64,000 nt of DNA from Orobanche coerulescens (GCA_033398695.1 CM065804.1:37277501-37341500); one strand, 5' to 3'; counted from the stretch's first letter, positions 10,451 through 21,287 are shown. Notes: generated by a model not told the origin, from the letters alone. Made by a program: numbers and translations.

Positions 10451-11167
10451 CTGAAGACTGATTTGAGCAAAGTACGATGCGAACAATACTTACAAGCGAT
10501 CTAAGCAATCAAAGCACTCAAAGCAAACTATAGCATCATGAAGAGAAAGCTTAACAGTCATATTCTGAGAAGCTCTTAAGTTGGAGAAGACAAAAACTCT
10601 TGTCTTAAAAGTCTGAGTATGGGGTTGCTTTCTTGAACGAGGTTCTTGAAAGTAAAGAGGTTGTAAATGTATCCACCGGTTCTTGATTGGAATGTGATCG
10701 ACAGCTTGCGAGTTGTTGAGGCATCCACGGGTTTTTGAGCAAGAGGTGAAAGGCAGCCAAGGGAGTTGCAATGGCCACAATTTTCCACTGATTGGAAGCT
10801 ATTGAAACTGTGTGAATCATTGTAACGTTTATCACTGGTTGAAAGTTATAGTAAATTTTGGATAAAAGTGGACTAGTAGAGGATTACCCCACTACTAAAA
10901 CCACTATAAGTGCTTGTGTGTTTTACTGCATTACATCATACTTATCTGCTGCATTCATATTTACTGTTCAATTTAGCATTCATACTTGTGTGACCTACAG
11001 TTTGTCTACAGTATCACTACTTTTCCATCATCACAATGCGACCGGTACTTGTAAGTCCTTTCACTCTTCTTGTATTTCCTTAATCGCTTTGCTTTTAATT
11101 TGGTATTCTCATAACTCAGTCACCTCAATGACGTGTTATTTGAATTGTACTTTGTGTGTCCTTCATA

Positions 11168-12053
11168 ATGTCTGCTGACAGGGGATGAGGATGCCGTGGT
11201 CGTGGACGCGGGCGAGGATGTGGCCCAGCTGTTTCCCTCAGTTCCTTGGGGGGTTGGCTACCCCTAGTTTATCTAATTCAGTGCATCCAGATACCGATAG
11301 TCAACATGACCAGTTGTCCGGATGAGGAGATAATGCGTATGCTGGTGTTTTGAATATTCTTCAACATGTGGCAAATCAAATGGCCCTCCTGACACAAATT
11401 GTTCAAATGAATAATCATAATCCGACAGCGAATGCTTTGCTCCAAAATATGTTCCGTATGCATCCTCCGCAGTTTAGCAGTGCTACCGGCCCAGCTGGTT
11501 GGGAGAGTTGGCTTTTCGAATTGGAAAAAGTGTTTGAGGCGGTTGATCACCCTGAAACGAGGAAGGTACCTATTGCTCAGTACTTTCTTATGAAAGAAGT
11601 CGCGACCTGGTGGAAAGCTGTTAAACCACAAGGTCATGCTGCTTCATGGGACGAATTTAAAGATCTGCTGGAGGCTGAATTTTGCCCTTGGCCAGTGCAA
11701 GAAACAGGATCCGAGCCTTTTTCGAAGCTAAGCCGCAGAACATTCCAGTCTCACAAGCAATAGTGGAATACAACCTACAGCTGATTCATGTGAAGAATCA
11801 GGTGCGTGAGAAGCATGACAAGATCCGCCATTTTGACATGCGAATGAATATGGATTTAGGGCGTTATATGGCCGGGTTTACTTGTACTACCTTGAAGGTT
11901 TACCAAGACAGAGGTTTAGCATATGATATCTTGTGTGCCTACACTAATATTGCTAATGAGCCGAAGAAACAGAAGACCACCGGTAACTATTCTAGTAGCA
12001 AGGGTGGCAACTTTCAGAAACCTCAAATGTCTAACCGTTCTGTCTGGTAGTCA
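11168..12053 (+). pseudogene. Tekay gag of element C, broken
   Basis: This encodes the capsid-forming Gag part of the polyprotein. ATG 11168 begins MSADRG followed by an immediate TGA, and then a glycine-arginine run (RGRGRGRG). The same start in element D is MDDGSGRGRGRGR, which supports this start codon. The retrotransposon gag core is clear: MHPPQFSSATGPAGWESWLFELEKVF (about 11458-11535), VPIAQYFLMKEVATWWKAV and WDEFKDLLEAEFCPWPVQ. A frameshift near 11695 moves the rest (RNRIRAFFEAKPQNIPVSQ to KKQKTTGNYSSSKGG) to another frame. It stops at TAG 12048-12050, before the zinc knuckle. Confidence 0.88.
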
Positions 12054-12786
12054 CATTCTTTTAAGGGTGGGAAGAGTTTTCGTTCGACTCATCTGGTCAC
12101 CTTACCTGTGAGTGTTCTTTTCCACCTCTGAAATGTAACACTTGTGGCGAGATGGGTCACCGGGCGATTTATTGTACAGTTGGGGTTAACACCATTGATA
12201 CCCGAGCTTGTGCCCCAGTACTTAAGGATCCGAATGTGAATCAGTGGCAATCATCTAACCCACAGCAGCAGAGTTATAGCAGAGGCTGTGGACGGGGTCA
12301 GGCCGTTAGAGTGGAAGATTCAAGTGTTGGTTCGGCACATCCACGAGTTTTCAAGATGTGCCGAGAGGATGATTCTAATGCGGCGCTGGCCTCAGGTACC
12401 ATTCATTTTCTATCTCATACAGTTCGAGTATTATTTGATTCGGGTGTTACACATTCTTTCATCTCCTTAGATTATGTTCGCCGTTTGAGTTTAATTGTTT
12501 GACCACTTCTGCACCTTTTATGGTGAAATTGCCTAGTGGGGATAGAATTATGGGTAATTAGGATATTGGAGATTATCATTTACGCATATCAGGTACTGAT
12601 TGGTTGTCGAATCTGATTGTGATCGATATTGATAGCGAGGATTTAATCCTCGATAATGATTGTCTTGAGAGTCATGGATCGATTATTAATTATCGCACTA
12701 AGGTTATCACTATGAAAAATGAGGATGGTTTTGAATACACTTTTGTGGGCCGTAAATTGAATCAGTCTAAATAGCTTATTAATGCC
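12054..12786 (+). pseudogene. Tekay zinc knuckle and aspartic protease of element C, broken
   Basis: One CCHC knuckle, CNTCGEMGHRAIYC (about 12138-12179), is present; the first of the two knuckles seen in element D is decayed. The retroviral-type aspartic protease follows with VRVLFDSGVTHSFISL (about 12422-12470); the catalytic D-S-G triad is kept, with V replacing the usual A. The frame then stops at TGA 12500-12502. The downstream protease half (DWLSNLIVIDIDSEDLILDND, about 12600-12665) is readable with further stops. It releases Gag and enzymes from the polyprotein in active relatives. Confidence 0.8.
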
Positions 12787-13640
12787 ATGAAAGCCGTGAA
12801 TCTCTTGAATAAAGGTTGCACAGGTTATTGGTGTTATGATTTGAAGTCAGAAGAGAATGGTGTCGACTTTTGTTCGATTCCAATTGTTAATGAATATTCA
12901 GATGTTTTTCTAGACAACCTTCTGGGATTACCGCCAGATCAAGCGATAGAATTTTCTGTTGATTTAGAGCTGGACGCGGCTCCAATTTCTAAGGCGTCTT
13001 ATTGTATGTCACCTCCAGAAATGCAAGAATTGAAGAATCAGTTGGGAGAAATGTTGGAGAAGGGATACATTAAACCGAGCGCTTTGCCTTGGGGCGCACA
13101 GGTTCTTTTTGTGAGAAATAAGGATGCTTCGCTACGTTTATGCCTTGATTACCGTGAGTTAAACAAGGTGACCATCAAGAACAAGTATGCATTACCTCAT
13201 ATAGATGATTTATTTGATCAGTTGCAGGGAGCTGCAATATTCTCGAAGATTGATTTGAGGTCGGGATACTACAGCTTCGAGTGAAAGAGTCCGACGTCCC
13301 GAAGACTGCTTTTCAAACGATATATTGATATTATGAATTTGTGGTCATGCCTTTTGGAATGACTAATGCACCGACCGTATTCATGCAGTTAATTAACAAG
13401 ACATTTATTGAGAACCTTGATAAATATGTAGTCGTCTTTATTGACAATATTTTGATTTATTTTCGAGACGAGGAGGAGAATGCCCAGCACTTGCGTTTAA
13501 TATTAGACATTTTGAGAGCTGGGCACATTTATGCGAAATTCTAAAAATGTGAGTTCTGGATGAAGGAAGTTATGTCTCTCGGCCATGTCATTTCGGCCGA
13601 AGGGGTTCATGTTGACCCCAGAAGATTGAGGCAGTGCTAG
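12787..13640 (+). pseudogene. Tekay reverse transcriptase of element C, catalytic FIDN
   Basis: The order is [30 protein letters not shown], then the RT core: [82 protein letters not shown] and the catalytic box VFIDNILIY (about 13434-13460). Active relatives have F-I-D-D-I-L-I-Y; here the second aspartate is asparagine, which should abolish polymerisation. A one-base loss near 13272 (YYSFE instead of YYQLRV) and a stop at 13542 also break the frame. Element D at 55685-56245 keeps F-I-D-D. Confidence 0.9.
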
Positions 13641-14230
13641 ATCGGGAACCGCCTAATAATGTTAAGGAAGTTCGTTGCTTTTTGGGTCTTGCTGGGTATT
13701 CCCATCAGTTTGTCGAGGGGTTCTCGAAACTCTCTCGGCCATTTACGCAACTACTTCAGAAGACGGAAAAACTTGGACTACTGAGAGACAGCAGAGCTTC
13801 GATGAACTGAAGAGCTGTTTGACTTCAGCGCCGATCTTAGCCTTACCACAGGGTGGTGAAGGATTTGCAGTTTATAGTGACGCTTTAGGACATGGACTTG
13901 GATGTGTGCTTATGCATCGCGATAAAACGGTAGCCTTTGCATCACGGCAGTTGAAGCCATATAAGATGAATTACCCTACTCAAGATTTGGAATTGGCCGC
14001 AATTGATTTCGCACTTAAGATTTGGTAGCATTATTTTTATAGCTCTTCATGTCGGATCTATACCAATCACAAGAGTTTGAAATAGACTTTCAGTCAGAAA
14101 GAGTTGAATATGAGGCAAGGACGTTGGTTGGAATTGATTAAGGATTACGATTTGGAAATTATCTACCATCCGGGAAAGGCCAATGTCGTCGTTGACGCAT
14201 TAAGCCGTAAACCGGCATCATTTCAGATGC
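13641..14230 (+). pseudogene. Tekay RNase H of element C, broken
   Basis: This is the RNase H domain that removes genomic RNA during reverse transcription. It reads [25 protein letters not shown], then [17 protein letters not shown] with the first catalytic aspartate (YSDA), [32 protein letters not shown] with the catalytic glutamate (DLELAA), and a stop at 14026-14028 where W-R-H-Y is expected. The next block, TNHKSLK, is followed by another stop, then [31 protein letters not shown] with the last catalytic aspartate (VVDALS). Confidence 0.85.
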
Positions 14231-14379
14231 TTGAGGTCCTTATACCCCAGACAAAGATTCGTCAGGACTTGATCGAGCAAGATATAGATGTTTGGCTTCA
14301 TAGAGTGAAAGAACAATTATGTACCCTCAAAATTACTTCGTCCTTGGTTGATGACATCAAAGGGAAATAGTGGAGTGAC

Positions 14380-15261
14380 CCGATGATCTCTCAACTGAAG
14401 GAAGACGTAACTAAAGGAAAAACCCCTGGATTTATGGTCCATGAGGATAGTATTTTGAGATTTTAGGGCACGCTTTATGTTCCGAATAATCTAGAGTTGA
14501 GACAGAGAATTCCTCGAGAAGCCCATGCTACGCCTTACTCAATCCACCCCAGAACGAGTAAGATGTATAAGAACTTGAAGCGAAATTTCTGGTGGAATAA
14601 TATGAAAAAAGACATCACAGAGTTCGTATTACGATGTTTGACTTGTCAACAAGTCAAAATTGAGCATCAACGACCAGCGGGGTTGTTGAAGCCACTTCCC
14701 ATTCCCGAGTGGAAGTGGTAAGACATCTCTATGGATTTTATCACTGGGATGCCGAGAACTAGAGCCGAGATGAATATGATTTGGGTAATCGTCGATCGGT
14801 TAACTAAGTCGAAACATTTCCTGGGTATTAGGGATACTTTGGGACCAGAGATATTGTATCAAACTTTTATAGATGAGATTATGAGATTGCATGGTGCCCC
14901 TAAAACTATTGTTTCTGATCAGGATGGCTATTTCGTGTCACATTTATGGCAAGTGGTCCATCAGGCCTTGGGCATCGAGTTGAGATTGAGTACGTCTTTT
15001 CATCCTCAGTCAGATGGGCAGACTGAGTGGACGATTCAAACGTTAGAGGATATGTTTCAGGCTTGTGTCCTAGATTGGAGTAGTGATTGGGAATTTCATT
15101 TGCCGTTGGTCGAATTTGCCTACAATAATAGTTGGCACGCTTCGATCAAAATGGCACCATTCGAAGCACTTTATGGTAGGCGGTGTAGATCGCCATTATG
15201 TTGGGATGCAGCTTCAGAATTAGTAGGGACGGAACCGGACATGTTGATGGAAACTAAGTAG
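14380..15261 (+). pseudogene. Tekay integrase zinc-binding and catalytic domains of element C, broken
   Basis: Integrase inserts the element's DNA into the host genome. The HHCC zinc-binding domain is present (EAHATPYSIHP then CLTCQQVK, about 14518-14660). The catalytic core follows, with the aspartates of MDFITGMP (14731) and IVSDQDGYF (about 14911-14940) and the glutamate of QTEWTIQTLEDMFQA (about 15019-15063), so the DDE triad is retained. It ends in FEALYGRRCRSPLCW. Single in-frame stops lie at 14368, 14464, 14719 and 15259, with no shift from 13675 to 15300, so this part decayed by point changes alone. Confidence 0.9.
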
Positions 15262-15760
15262 AAGATTTCTATCATTCGAGATCGGTTATTGACTGCCGAG
15301 AGTAGGCAGAAGTCTTGTGCTGATATTCACCGTCGACCCTTGGAATTTGAAGTAGGAGACCACGTTCTACTCAAGGTGTCGCCGACAAAGGGATTTTTCC
15401 ATTTTGGGAATAAAGGAAACTTCGTCCGAGGTATATCGGACCTTTTGAGATTTTGGACAGGGTTGGAGAATTAGCTTATCGCTTGGCATTGCCTCCCGCC
15501 TTGAGTCACGTCCATAGCGTTTTTCATGTTTTTCAGTTGAGAAAGTACGAGCTGGATCCAAGTCATATTATCGACTATGATGAGATCAATGTAGCCGAGG
15601 ATATGACTTTAAAAAAGAGACCAGTGAAGATTCTTGAACGTTGTGAGAAACATCCTCAACACAAAGCCATTCCATTAAAGGGCAATGGTCGAGACATGGG
15701 GTCAACGAATCAACTTGGGATACAGAAGAGATGATACGATCGAGATACCCCGAACTTTTT
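15262..15760 (+). pseudogene. Integrase C-terminus and chromodomain of element C
   Basis: The C-terminal integrase block RQKSCADIHRRPLEFEVGDHVLLKVSP is followed, after a frameshift near 15420, by LAYRLALPPALSHVHSVFHV and a chromodomain. The chromodomain reads, across shifts, PVKILERCEKH then HGVNESTWDTEEMIRSRYPELF (about 15685-15752), the W-rich strand of a chromovirus chromodomain, which directs integration to particular chromatin in this group. It identifies the element as a chromovirus. The matching part of element D is cut by the insertion of element E. Confidence 0.82.
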
Positions 15761-15789
15761 ATTTCTTAAGTTTCGGGACAAAAATTCTT

Positions 15790-15804
15790 TTTAGAGTGGG
15801 AGAA
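15790..15804 (+). other. Polypurine tract of element C
   Basis: The purine-rich TTAGAGTGGGAGAA lies directly before the LTR start TGTAATA at 15805. It is the expected plus-strand primer. The equivalent in A and B is AAGGAGGGTAGAA. Confidence 0.75.
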
Positions 15805-15924
15805 TGTAATACTCGTACTTTCATGAAGTTTTGGCTGTAGTGTTCTTTCATTTTTATTGCTCTTCATTAACGCTTATTGAGATATTGTTTATTTTGGGAG
15901 TTTTGTATCTTTCGGAACATGTTC

Positions 15925-16455
15925 GTGTTGATCAGACTTCGCAATTGTTTTATTCGAAAGAGCAACTAGCGCATGCTAGGCGATGATCTAACGCACGCTA
16001 TTTATGTTGAGTACCACGCATTAGCATCGACAGAAGAATACGCTAATAATTCGGGGACTGCAGAGACGGTGGATGTTTTTGTTCTTTGGGCAAGAAATTA
16101 GCGCATGCTAGGCGACGAGCTAACGCACGCTATTATGTTTAGTATAGCACGCTAGCATCGCCAGTAGCGCATGCTAACGAGTTGGGTACTGCAGAGACAG
16201 TGGATGCTTTTGTTCTCTGGACGAGCAGTTAGCGCACGCTAGGCAATGACTTAACGCACGCTATTACGTTTTGTAGTGCATCCTAGCATCGCCAGTAGCG
16301 CATGCTAATGAGTTGGACAGTGAGTTTCGGAGTCTCTGCGTTGAAGCAGTTAGTGCGCACTAATGCTATATGTAATGCATGCTAACGACCCAGGTCAGTA
16401 TCTACTGGACTACGCGCCCATTAGCGCACGCTATCCTTATGATTAGCACATGCTA
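15925..16455 (+). repeat. Palindrome-bearing tandem repeats in LTR C (TTAGCGCACGCTAA-type)
   Basis: Three units of about 131 bp (starting near 15925, 16053 and 16184, marked by GGACTGCAGAGAC-type sequence) each carry several variants of the near-palindrome TTAGCG-CA-CGCTAA. Clear copies are TTAGCGCACGCTAG at 16229-16242 and TTAGCGCACGCTAT at 16421-16434; others read AGCGCATGCTA, TAACGCACGCTA or TAGCGCATGCTAA. About a dozen lie upstream of the TATA box. Confidence 0.8.
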
Positions 16456-16468
16456 AGTAGGATTTTGT

Positions 16469-16478
16469 ATATATAGGA
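16469..16478 (+). promoter_or_regulatory. TATA box of LTR C
   Basis: TATATATAGG follows the last palindrome by about 15 bp. The TATA-like words in LTR B, the B interior fragment and copia element I occupy the same relative position. Confidence 0.6.
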
Positions 16479-17080
16479 TGGAGTAGATCCCCTTTCCGTC
16501 ATTTTTCATTTCAGATCCTTCCTTGGGCGATTTCCGGTGATATCGAGATATCTGTGAAGATCCCGACCAGATATCATCACCTACCAACGTCTTTAAGCTA
16601 TTAGTTCGGATTATACCACTTTTGACCTTCATCACCATTCCAAATAAAGGTAATATTCTTAGAACCCTAGTTTTATGGGATTTGGGCGTTTGTTCGTGAT
16701 TTCTCCGATCTAGCTTATGGTTAAGGTGGGCTTATGTTGTATGGATTATCCACTCCTGATATATGTTTTCCAGCAAAATTATCGGTGTATTTCGGATATT
16801 GTGGTAAATGGAGAGGGTTTGGTTGTGACCCACCCTCTAGATGTTATGATGTTGGACTACATGTATCGTAGGCGGGGTTTCGGAAGTTCCTTCTTGTGAT
16901 TGGAGTATTGTTTGTTGATTATCATATTCCTTGCGAATCGTTTAAGGCCGGGAGTACATTCTTGGACCCATCGAGCTTGAATACATTTCCTTCCGATTCT
17001 CGATGTCTCAGAGGCAAGTATATATTTATGATTATATTTCTTGACGTTGAAAGTAAATGTTTGTGATGTATTTGATAAGA

Positions 17081-17391
17081 TGATCACTCCGTGATGGGAC
17101 TTCGAGTCCTTTGAGGGGTCGTTGCTTATAATGCGATCCATTAAACAATCTTATGTGTATAACCATGTGTTCACCCCGGGATGAGACTTCTAGTCCTCTG
17201 TGGGGTTGTTGCTTTTAGTACGATCCATTGAACAACGTGTTGGTATAATTATATGTTCACTCCGGTATGGGACATCGAGTCGTCTGATGGGTCATTGCTT
17301 ATAGTGCGATCCATTAAATATGTTTAGGTTAACCACTCTGGGATGCGACTTCGAGTCCTCTGAGGGATCGTAGCTTATTGTTTGAATCCAC
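17081..17391 (+). repeat. Tandem repeat of about 76-88 bp in the U5 part of LTR C
   Basis: Four units begin near 17081, 17169, 17257 and 17331. Each has (A/G)TTCACTCC-GGGATGGGACTTCGAGTCCTCTGAGGG-like sequence followed by GCTTATA and GCGATCCATTAAA. Similar but diverged modules (GGGATG, GAC, GAGGCCTC) recur at 28476-28620 in LTR A and 26390-26570 in LTR B. Confidence 0.75.
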
Positions 17392-17973
17392 AGTTAATCA
17401 TGATGTATGGTATGAGATTTAGTTATTCCGGAATACTAGTCTTAATATGCGAATGATATGAGATTTAATATCTCGATGATTGGTGATATGAGTATATGCT
17501 TACATTATCGTGCAAGAAGTACTATGTTTCATACTTGTGTACTTGTACTGTTCGATGGCTAACCCCTTTTGGGAGGAAGTACCTTTCATGTATTTCAGGA
17601 TCCAGGAGAGCAAAAAGGTGGGTACAGGGTCGGCATGAAGATGATAGGCAAGAGTGATACTATGTCTTATCTCTGTCTGTATTTTGTATTTCCTCCATTC
17701 ATAAATGCTATACTTGGAATGGTTATTAAACACTCGAGTAGTGTTTCAGATGTTCTTAATTTTTTGGCCTGTGATGCCCTGGGTTTAATTCCCGATGTAT
17801 TGTATTCTTTCAAATTCATTATTACCTTGGTTGTCAACTTTTATTATCTTCCACTGGATTATGTTTAGACCTTATCGGTCGAAATTCATGGTTCCGCATA
17901 TGTATAGCCTTGTGGGTCCCACGGCGGGGCTCATGGCGCGGTAATATACCCTGAATAACTTGGGGGTGTTATA

Positions 17974-18145
17974 CCAAATGGGCAGCCTATCCACTAACTC
18001 ATTCCAACTTTGCAAACAGCTGGTCATCTCTCTTGGCCGTAACAGCCTCAGGATCTGCTGTGGGAGCAGACAGGGTTTATTCCATAGGAGTAGCTTTCTA
18101 TGGGATGACTACTGTGGAAGGGGATGAAGTAGGCTCAGTAACTGC
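17974..18145 (-). pseudogene. Third-ORF fragment G, distal piece
   Basis: On the minus strand this reads AVTEPTSSPSTVVIP and, further on, SAPTADPEAVTAKRDDQLFAKLE with in-frame stops. It continues the fragment at 22496-22980, from which it is separated by element I. The ACTGC at 18141-18145 is the left target duplication of I. It resembles the linker after the globular domain in the third ORFs of E and F, but is too short for a firm assignment. Confidence 0.4.
18141..18145. repeat. Left target-site duplication of element I (ACTGC)
   Basis: ACTGC directly precedes LTR 18146 and recurs at 22491-22495 directly after the second LTR. Confidence 0.9.
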
Positions 18146-19335
18146 TATTGGGTCTGGTACCGCCACTAGAAGGGGGTTTAGATAGTGCAGTTAAGAATAA
18201 AGAATTCTTTTGCGATTGTGGAAGCGATTAAGTGCGGAATGTATATGACACAGCGATATATAGAGGTTCGGCAATGTGCCTACATACTCTCTTCGTATCT
18301 TTTTTCTATAGGCTTAAGATAAACTTTTACGCCTTGTCTTCTATTCGTCTGAGGTAAACCCTTACAATCTTGCATTATATCGGTCCAAGATAAGCTGTTA
18401 CAATATTATCTTTATGTCGGTCCAAGATAAACCGTTTTCCTTTTCTATCGGATAAAGAATCAACCTATCTAGCTTTTGATTGGTACTAGACAAACCTCAC
18501 TTGGATTTAGATTATGATTCTAACAATGCCGGATCAACGATCTTAATAACACCGAATGAAATCTATAATCCTTGCTCTACTTTTGTTTATTGGTTGAGTG
18601 TATCGAACACTTGAACTCCAACAAATAAGCTCTATTACAACAACTATAATGAAGATAACGATATCTGAAGTATATAAGCTTTGCTTGAAGTTGTTGTTTG
18701 GTGAATGCCATATGAAGTGGTATTTACAGGCTTCAAACCCTAAACTAGCCATTGGTCACTCCTCTGCATACACGTTAAGCTTACTACATAGCGTAGGTAA
18801 TGCTTTTTAGCGTTCGTAACATATCCATTTAGCGTACCTTATATGTTTGTTGATTCACTCCAGTAGCTTCTGTCTCTGACGTAGCATACGTTAGCTTTCC
18901 ACGTAGTGTATGTTATGTTCTCCTTGTAACGTACGGTAGCCATGTTGATTGCGTACATTATATCAACCTCAAATAGTCGTTGATATGATGACCTACTCCA
19001 TGACGTCACATGCATTAGCGTATGTTGAGAACACCTCGTAGCATACATTATAGTACATATCCGTTGCATACTATTTGACCTTCTAGAATCAATCCAACGA
19101 AATTGATTTATTTGAATTCGAACTTTACCATGCATAGCGTACGTTCTACATTCTATGTAACGTATGTTAACATAGCTTTCTTGCATGTGCTAATCTTTGT
19201 GTTAGCGTGCGTTAACTGTTCTTCTGCCCAATTTTTGTGTCTTCGACTTCTTGTTGATTAATTTTTGTTTTTCCTTGTTTAGCAACTTATCATCAAAACC
19301 TATAAATTGAATGTGTGGAATAAAATGTTCCAACA
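18146..19335 (-). repeat. 3' LTR of element I
   Basis: On the plus strand it runs from TATTGGGTCTGGTACC to ATGTTCCAACA. The first base pair is mutated (TA where the partner LTR has TG). It is as long as its partner and adjoins the polypurine tract, which makes it the 3' LTR. Confidence 0.9.
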
Positions 19336-20137
19336 ATCTCCCCCTTTGAAGATGAGAAAAACACAATACTTTGATGGAATTTATACCTGCAAAAATACAA
19401 AAAATATATACAAATCAAAGTTTTCGGCTTTGTCTGTTACGTTAGTTTTCTTCTCCCCACCATTTCTTCTCTTTTTCTCTTCTAATCTTCTTCTCCCTCA
19501 TTATATTTTTTTTTTTTCATTTTTTCTCGTCGTTATTCTCCCCCTTTTTGTCATTAGCAAAAAGTGCATGAAAATCATAAAATCAATGAAAAATTAAATA
19601 TGAAAAATAATTGGTAAAAACTCCCCCTGAAAAATCTCCCCTTTTAAAAAATAACTCCCCCTGAGTTAAATACCGATTATTTTGAAATAATTAATTTTAA
19701 ATTTTGGGGATCCAACCGACTCTTGGTCATTTTTCATTTGGTAAATAGACGATGTTTGGTATTATGGTTCCTTTTGGAATCCATTTTTTTTTTATTTTGA
19801 TTGTTCGTCTTGGGCTTTTACATTTTGAAATGTGATGCCCGATTTTTAAACATTTACCACATTGGGGTATTTTGAAATTCACGGACCCGTTTTTATCATT
19901 ATGTTTGAATCATAAACCTTGTTTATTTAACGAGAATTTTTGAACACTAAGTAATTTTTCAAATTTCTCATTTCCGAGAGAAAATTTGTTCGTTAAATTT
20001 TTGAGTTCGTTTTGAACTTCTAATATATTATTCTTTAAATTATTTTCATTTTCAAGGCATAGAGAATGATCGATTTCAATAAATTTCCTTTTTTTTGTAA
20101 TTTGGAGATTTCAACTTCCACAAATTTATTTTTAATT
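19336..20137 (-). other. AT-rich internal region of element I without coding sequence
   Basis: It holds the polypurine tract at 19336-19351 and about 780 bp of T-rich sequence. No protease, integrase or RT motif is found on either strand, so pol is deleted rather than merely decayed. Confidence 0.6.
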
Positions 20138-21250
20138 TTAATGGATATCTTTTAGCGAATTTTGAAAATCCATGTGTAGTTGTTCGAAAGCATCAAAAAG
20201 TTCATCTTGTGACGAATTACTTACCTGGCTTTCGTCGTCACTGCCGTCAAACGAGGTCTTTCCCATGAGTGCGAGATTATTTTGAATATTATATTCTTCT
20301 TCATCCTCGTCACTCCAAGTGACTATCAACACTTCCTTCTTAGAAGTAGAGCCACAACAGTTTTTCGCAAAGTGTCCGGATTTTGCACAACTTCGACAAT
20401 TATTTTCGAACCGACTTGACTCGTTCCGGACTTACGAGTTGAAGTCTATTCTTCTCCAGTTTAATAAGTTTTGATACTTATTGATGTTTTCGGCATAAAA
20501 TGCTGATTCTTCATCATCATCATCAATCGGGATAGCTTCTTCATTTCTTGATATTTTCTTAGCTTTTAAAGCTATATATCTTACATTTGGTTTCGGCTTC
20601 GTATTCCGAGATTTAAGGACAATCTTATAATTTATTAGCTAACCAACAAGGGCGCTAAAATCAAGAGTATTGAGATCTTTAGATTCCATAATTTCTGTAA
20701 CTGTGCCGTCCCATTCGAGAGGTAGTGATCGTTATATTTTCTTGACCATTTCACTACTCGATAAGGGTTTTCCGAAGCATGCTAGTCCATTTGTTATAAC
20801 TGAAAATCGGTCTAGCATATTTGTGATGGACTCTTCGTCTTTTATCAAGAAAAGCTCTTAGTCGTGGAGAAGCATATTTATCTTTATCTCCTTGACTTGA
20901 TTCGTTCCTTCGTGAGTTACCCCTCACATTTTCCAAATTTCTTTGGCACTATCACACAAGGAAATCTGATTATATTCTTACGGATTTAAAGCACAATAAA
21001 GCAATTGTGTTGCTATGCTATTGTAATGGTCGTTCTTCCAGTCCGTATCGTCATATTCTTCGAAGCTTTTTATAGTACCATTGGGATTTGTGGGAATTTT
21101 AGGACCAAGACAGATGACTTTCCAGCGCTTGATATCATAGGCTCGGATGAATATTGACATCTTCTTTTTCCATGTCATAAATTTTGATTCATCAAAAAAT
21201 GGAGGTCAGTTTAAGGTGAGGCCTTTAACCGGGGCATAATGAAGTGCCAT
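20138..21250 (-). pseudogene. Copia gag of element I (UBN2-type with CCHC knuckle), broken
   Basis: On the minus strand, ATG at 21250-21248 begins MALHYAPVKGLTLN, followed by a stop and PPFFDESKFMTWKKKMSIFIRAYDIKRWKVI, the usual start of copia Gag (N-R-P-x-F-D-G-x-N-F-x-x-W). Then FEEYDDTDWKNDHYNSIATQLLYCALNP matches the UBN2 family. After several shifts and stops, the zinc knuckle CRSCAKSGHFAKNC lies at about 20365-20410. The terminal reading frame (20138-20332) is acidic, WSDEDEEEYN to QNSLKDIH. Gag would form the RNA-containing particle. The acidic tail after the knuckle is typical of Sirevirus-type Gag, but that lineage call is inference. Confidence 0.8.
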
Positions 21251-21287
21251 TGGATCTTTTTCTCCTTGGATGTTAAGCCGATACCCC

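Larger units (their letters stand above)
5219..10985 (+). mobile_element. Sirevirus-like Ty1/copia element F, 3' half only
   Basis: The order RT scrap, repeat-rich spacer, large third ORF, polypurine tract and LTR matches, segment by segment, the opposite-strand element at 57110-64000. Shared landmarks include the spacer block CAACCAGCTAAGTTTTC (5892-5910), the third-ORF start MDTATYLQGVNLK, its C-terminus rich in RGRG, the polypurine tract before 9487 and the LTR start TGTTAGGAATA. Gag, integrase and most of the RT are missing. The 3' end runs into Ty3 leader sequence at about 10985-11000, so the exact LTR end is uncertain. Confidence 0.75.
9487..10985 (+). repeat. 3' LTR of element F
   Basis: It starts TGTTAGGAATATTA after the polypurine tract and aligns with the reverse complement of 57110-58464. 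Shared blocks include TATATATAT before the R region, GTAGAGGATTACCCCAC and ACCACTATAA. The 5' half is expanded by degenerate repeats of about 40-60 bp containing ATCAG and GGTCAAC or GTTGACC. The 3' boundary is uncertain: an ACCTACA end like that of E occurs at 10993-10999, but the E-specific end block is missing. Confidence 0.7.
11000..17973 (+). mobile_element. Tekay/Del-type Ty3 chromovirus element C, 5' LTR missing
   Basis: The order leader, gag, protease, RT, RNase H, integrase, chromodomain, polypurine tract and LTR is that of plant chromoviruses, and the polyprotein wording is of the Tekay/Del lineage. The 5' LTR and primer site are absent: the leader at about 11000-11167 abuts LTR F. 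All domains are present but frames are broken by stops and at least four shifts. One reverse-transcriptase catalytic residue is changed. Confidence 0.9.
15805..17973 (+). repeat. 3' LTR of element C
   Basis: It starts TGTAATACTCGTACTTTC after the polypurine tract and ends CTTGGGGGTGTTATA, compared with GGGGGTGTTACA in A, B and D, giving 2169 bp. It contains three about 131-bp tandem units carrying palindromes, a TATA box at 16469-16478, a leader with AGAACCCTAG, and a second tandem array at 17081-17391. Confidence 0.88.

Noticed and set aside
10858..11178. 106-codon frame across the F/C junction
   Set aside because: It spans the boundary between LTR F and the Tekay leader and has no recognisable domain.
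17081..17391. CRISPR-like or satellite array
   Set aside because: Only four diverged units without unique spacers lie within an LTR; it is an ordinary tandem repeat.
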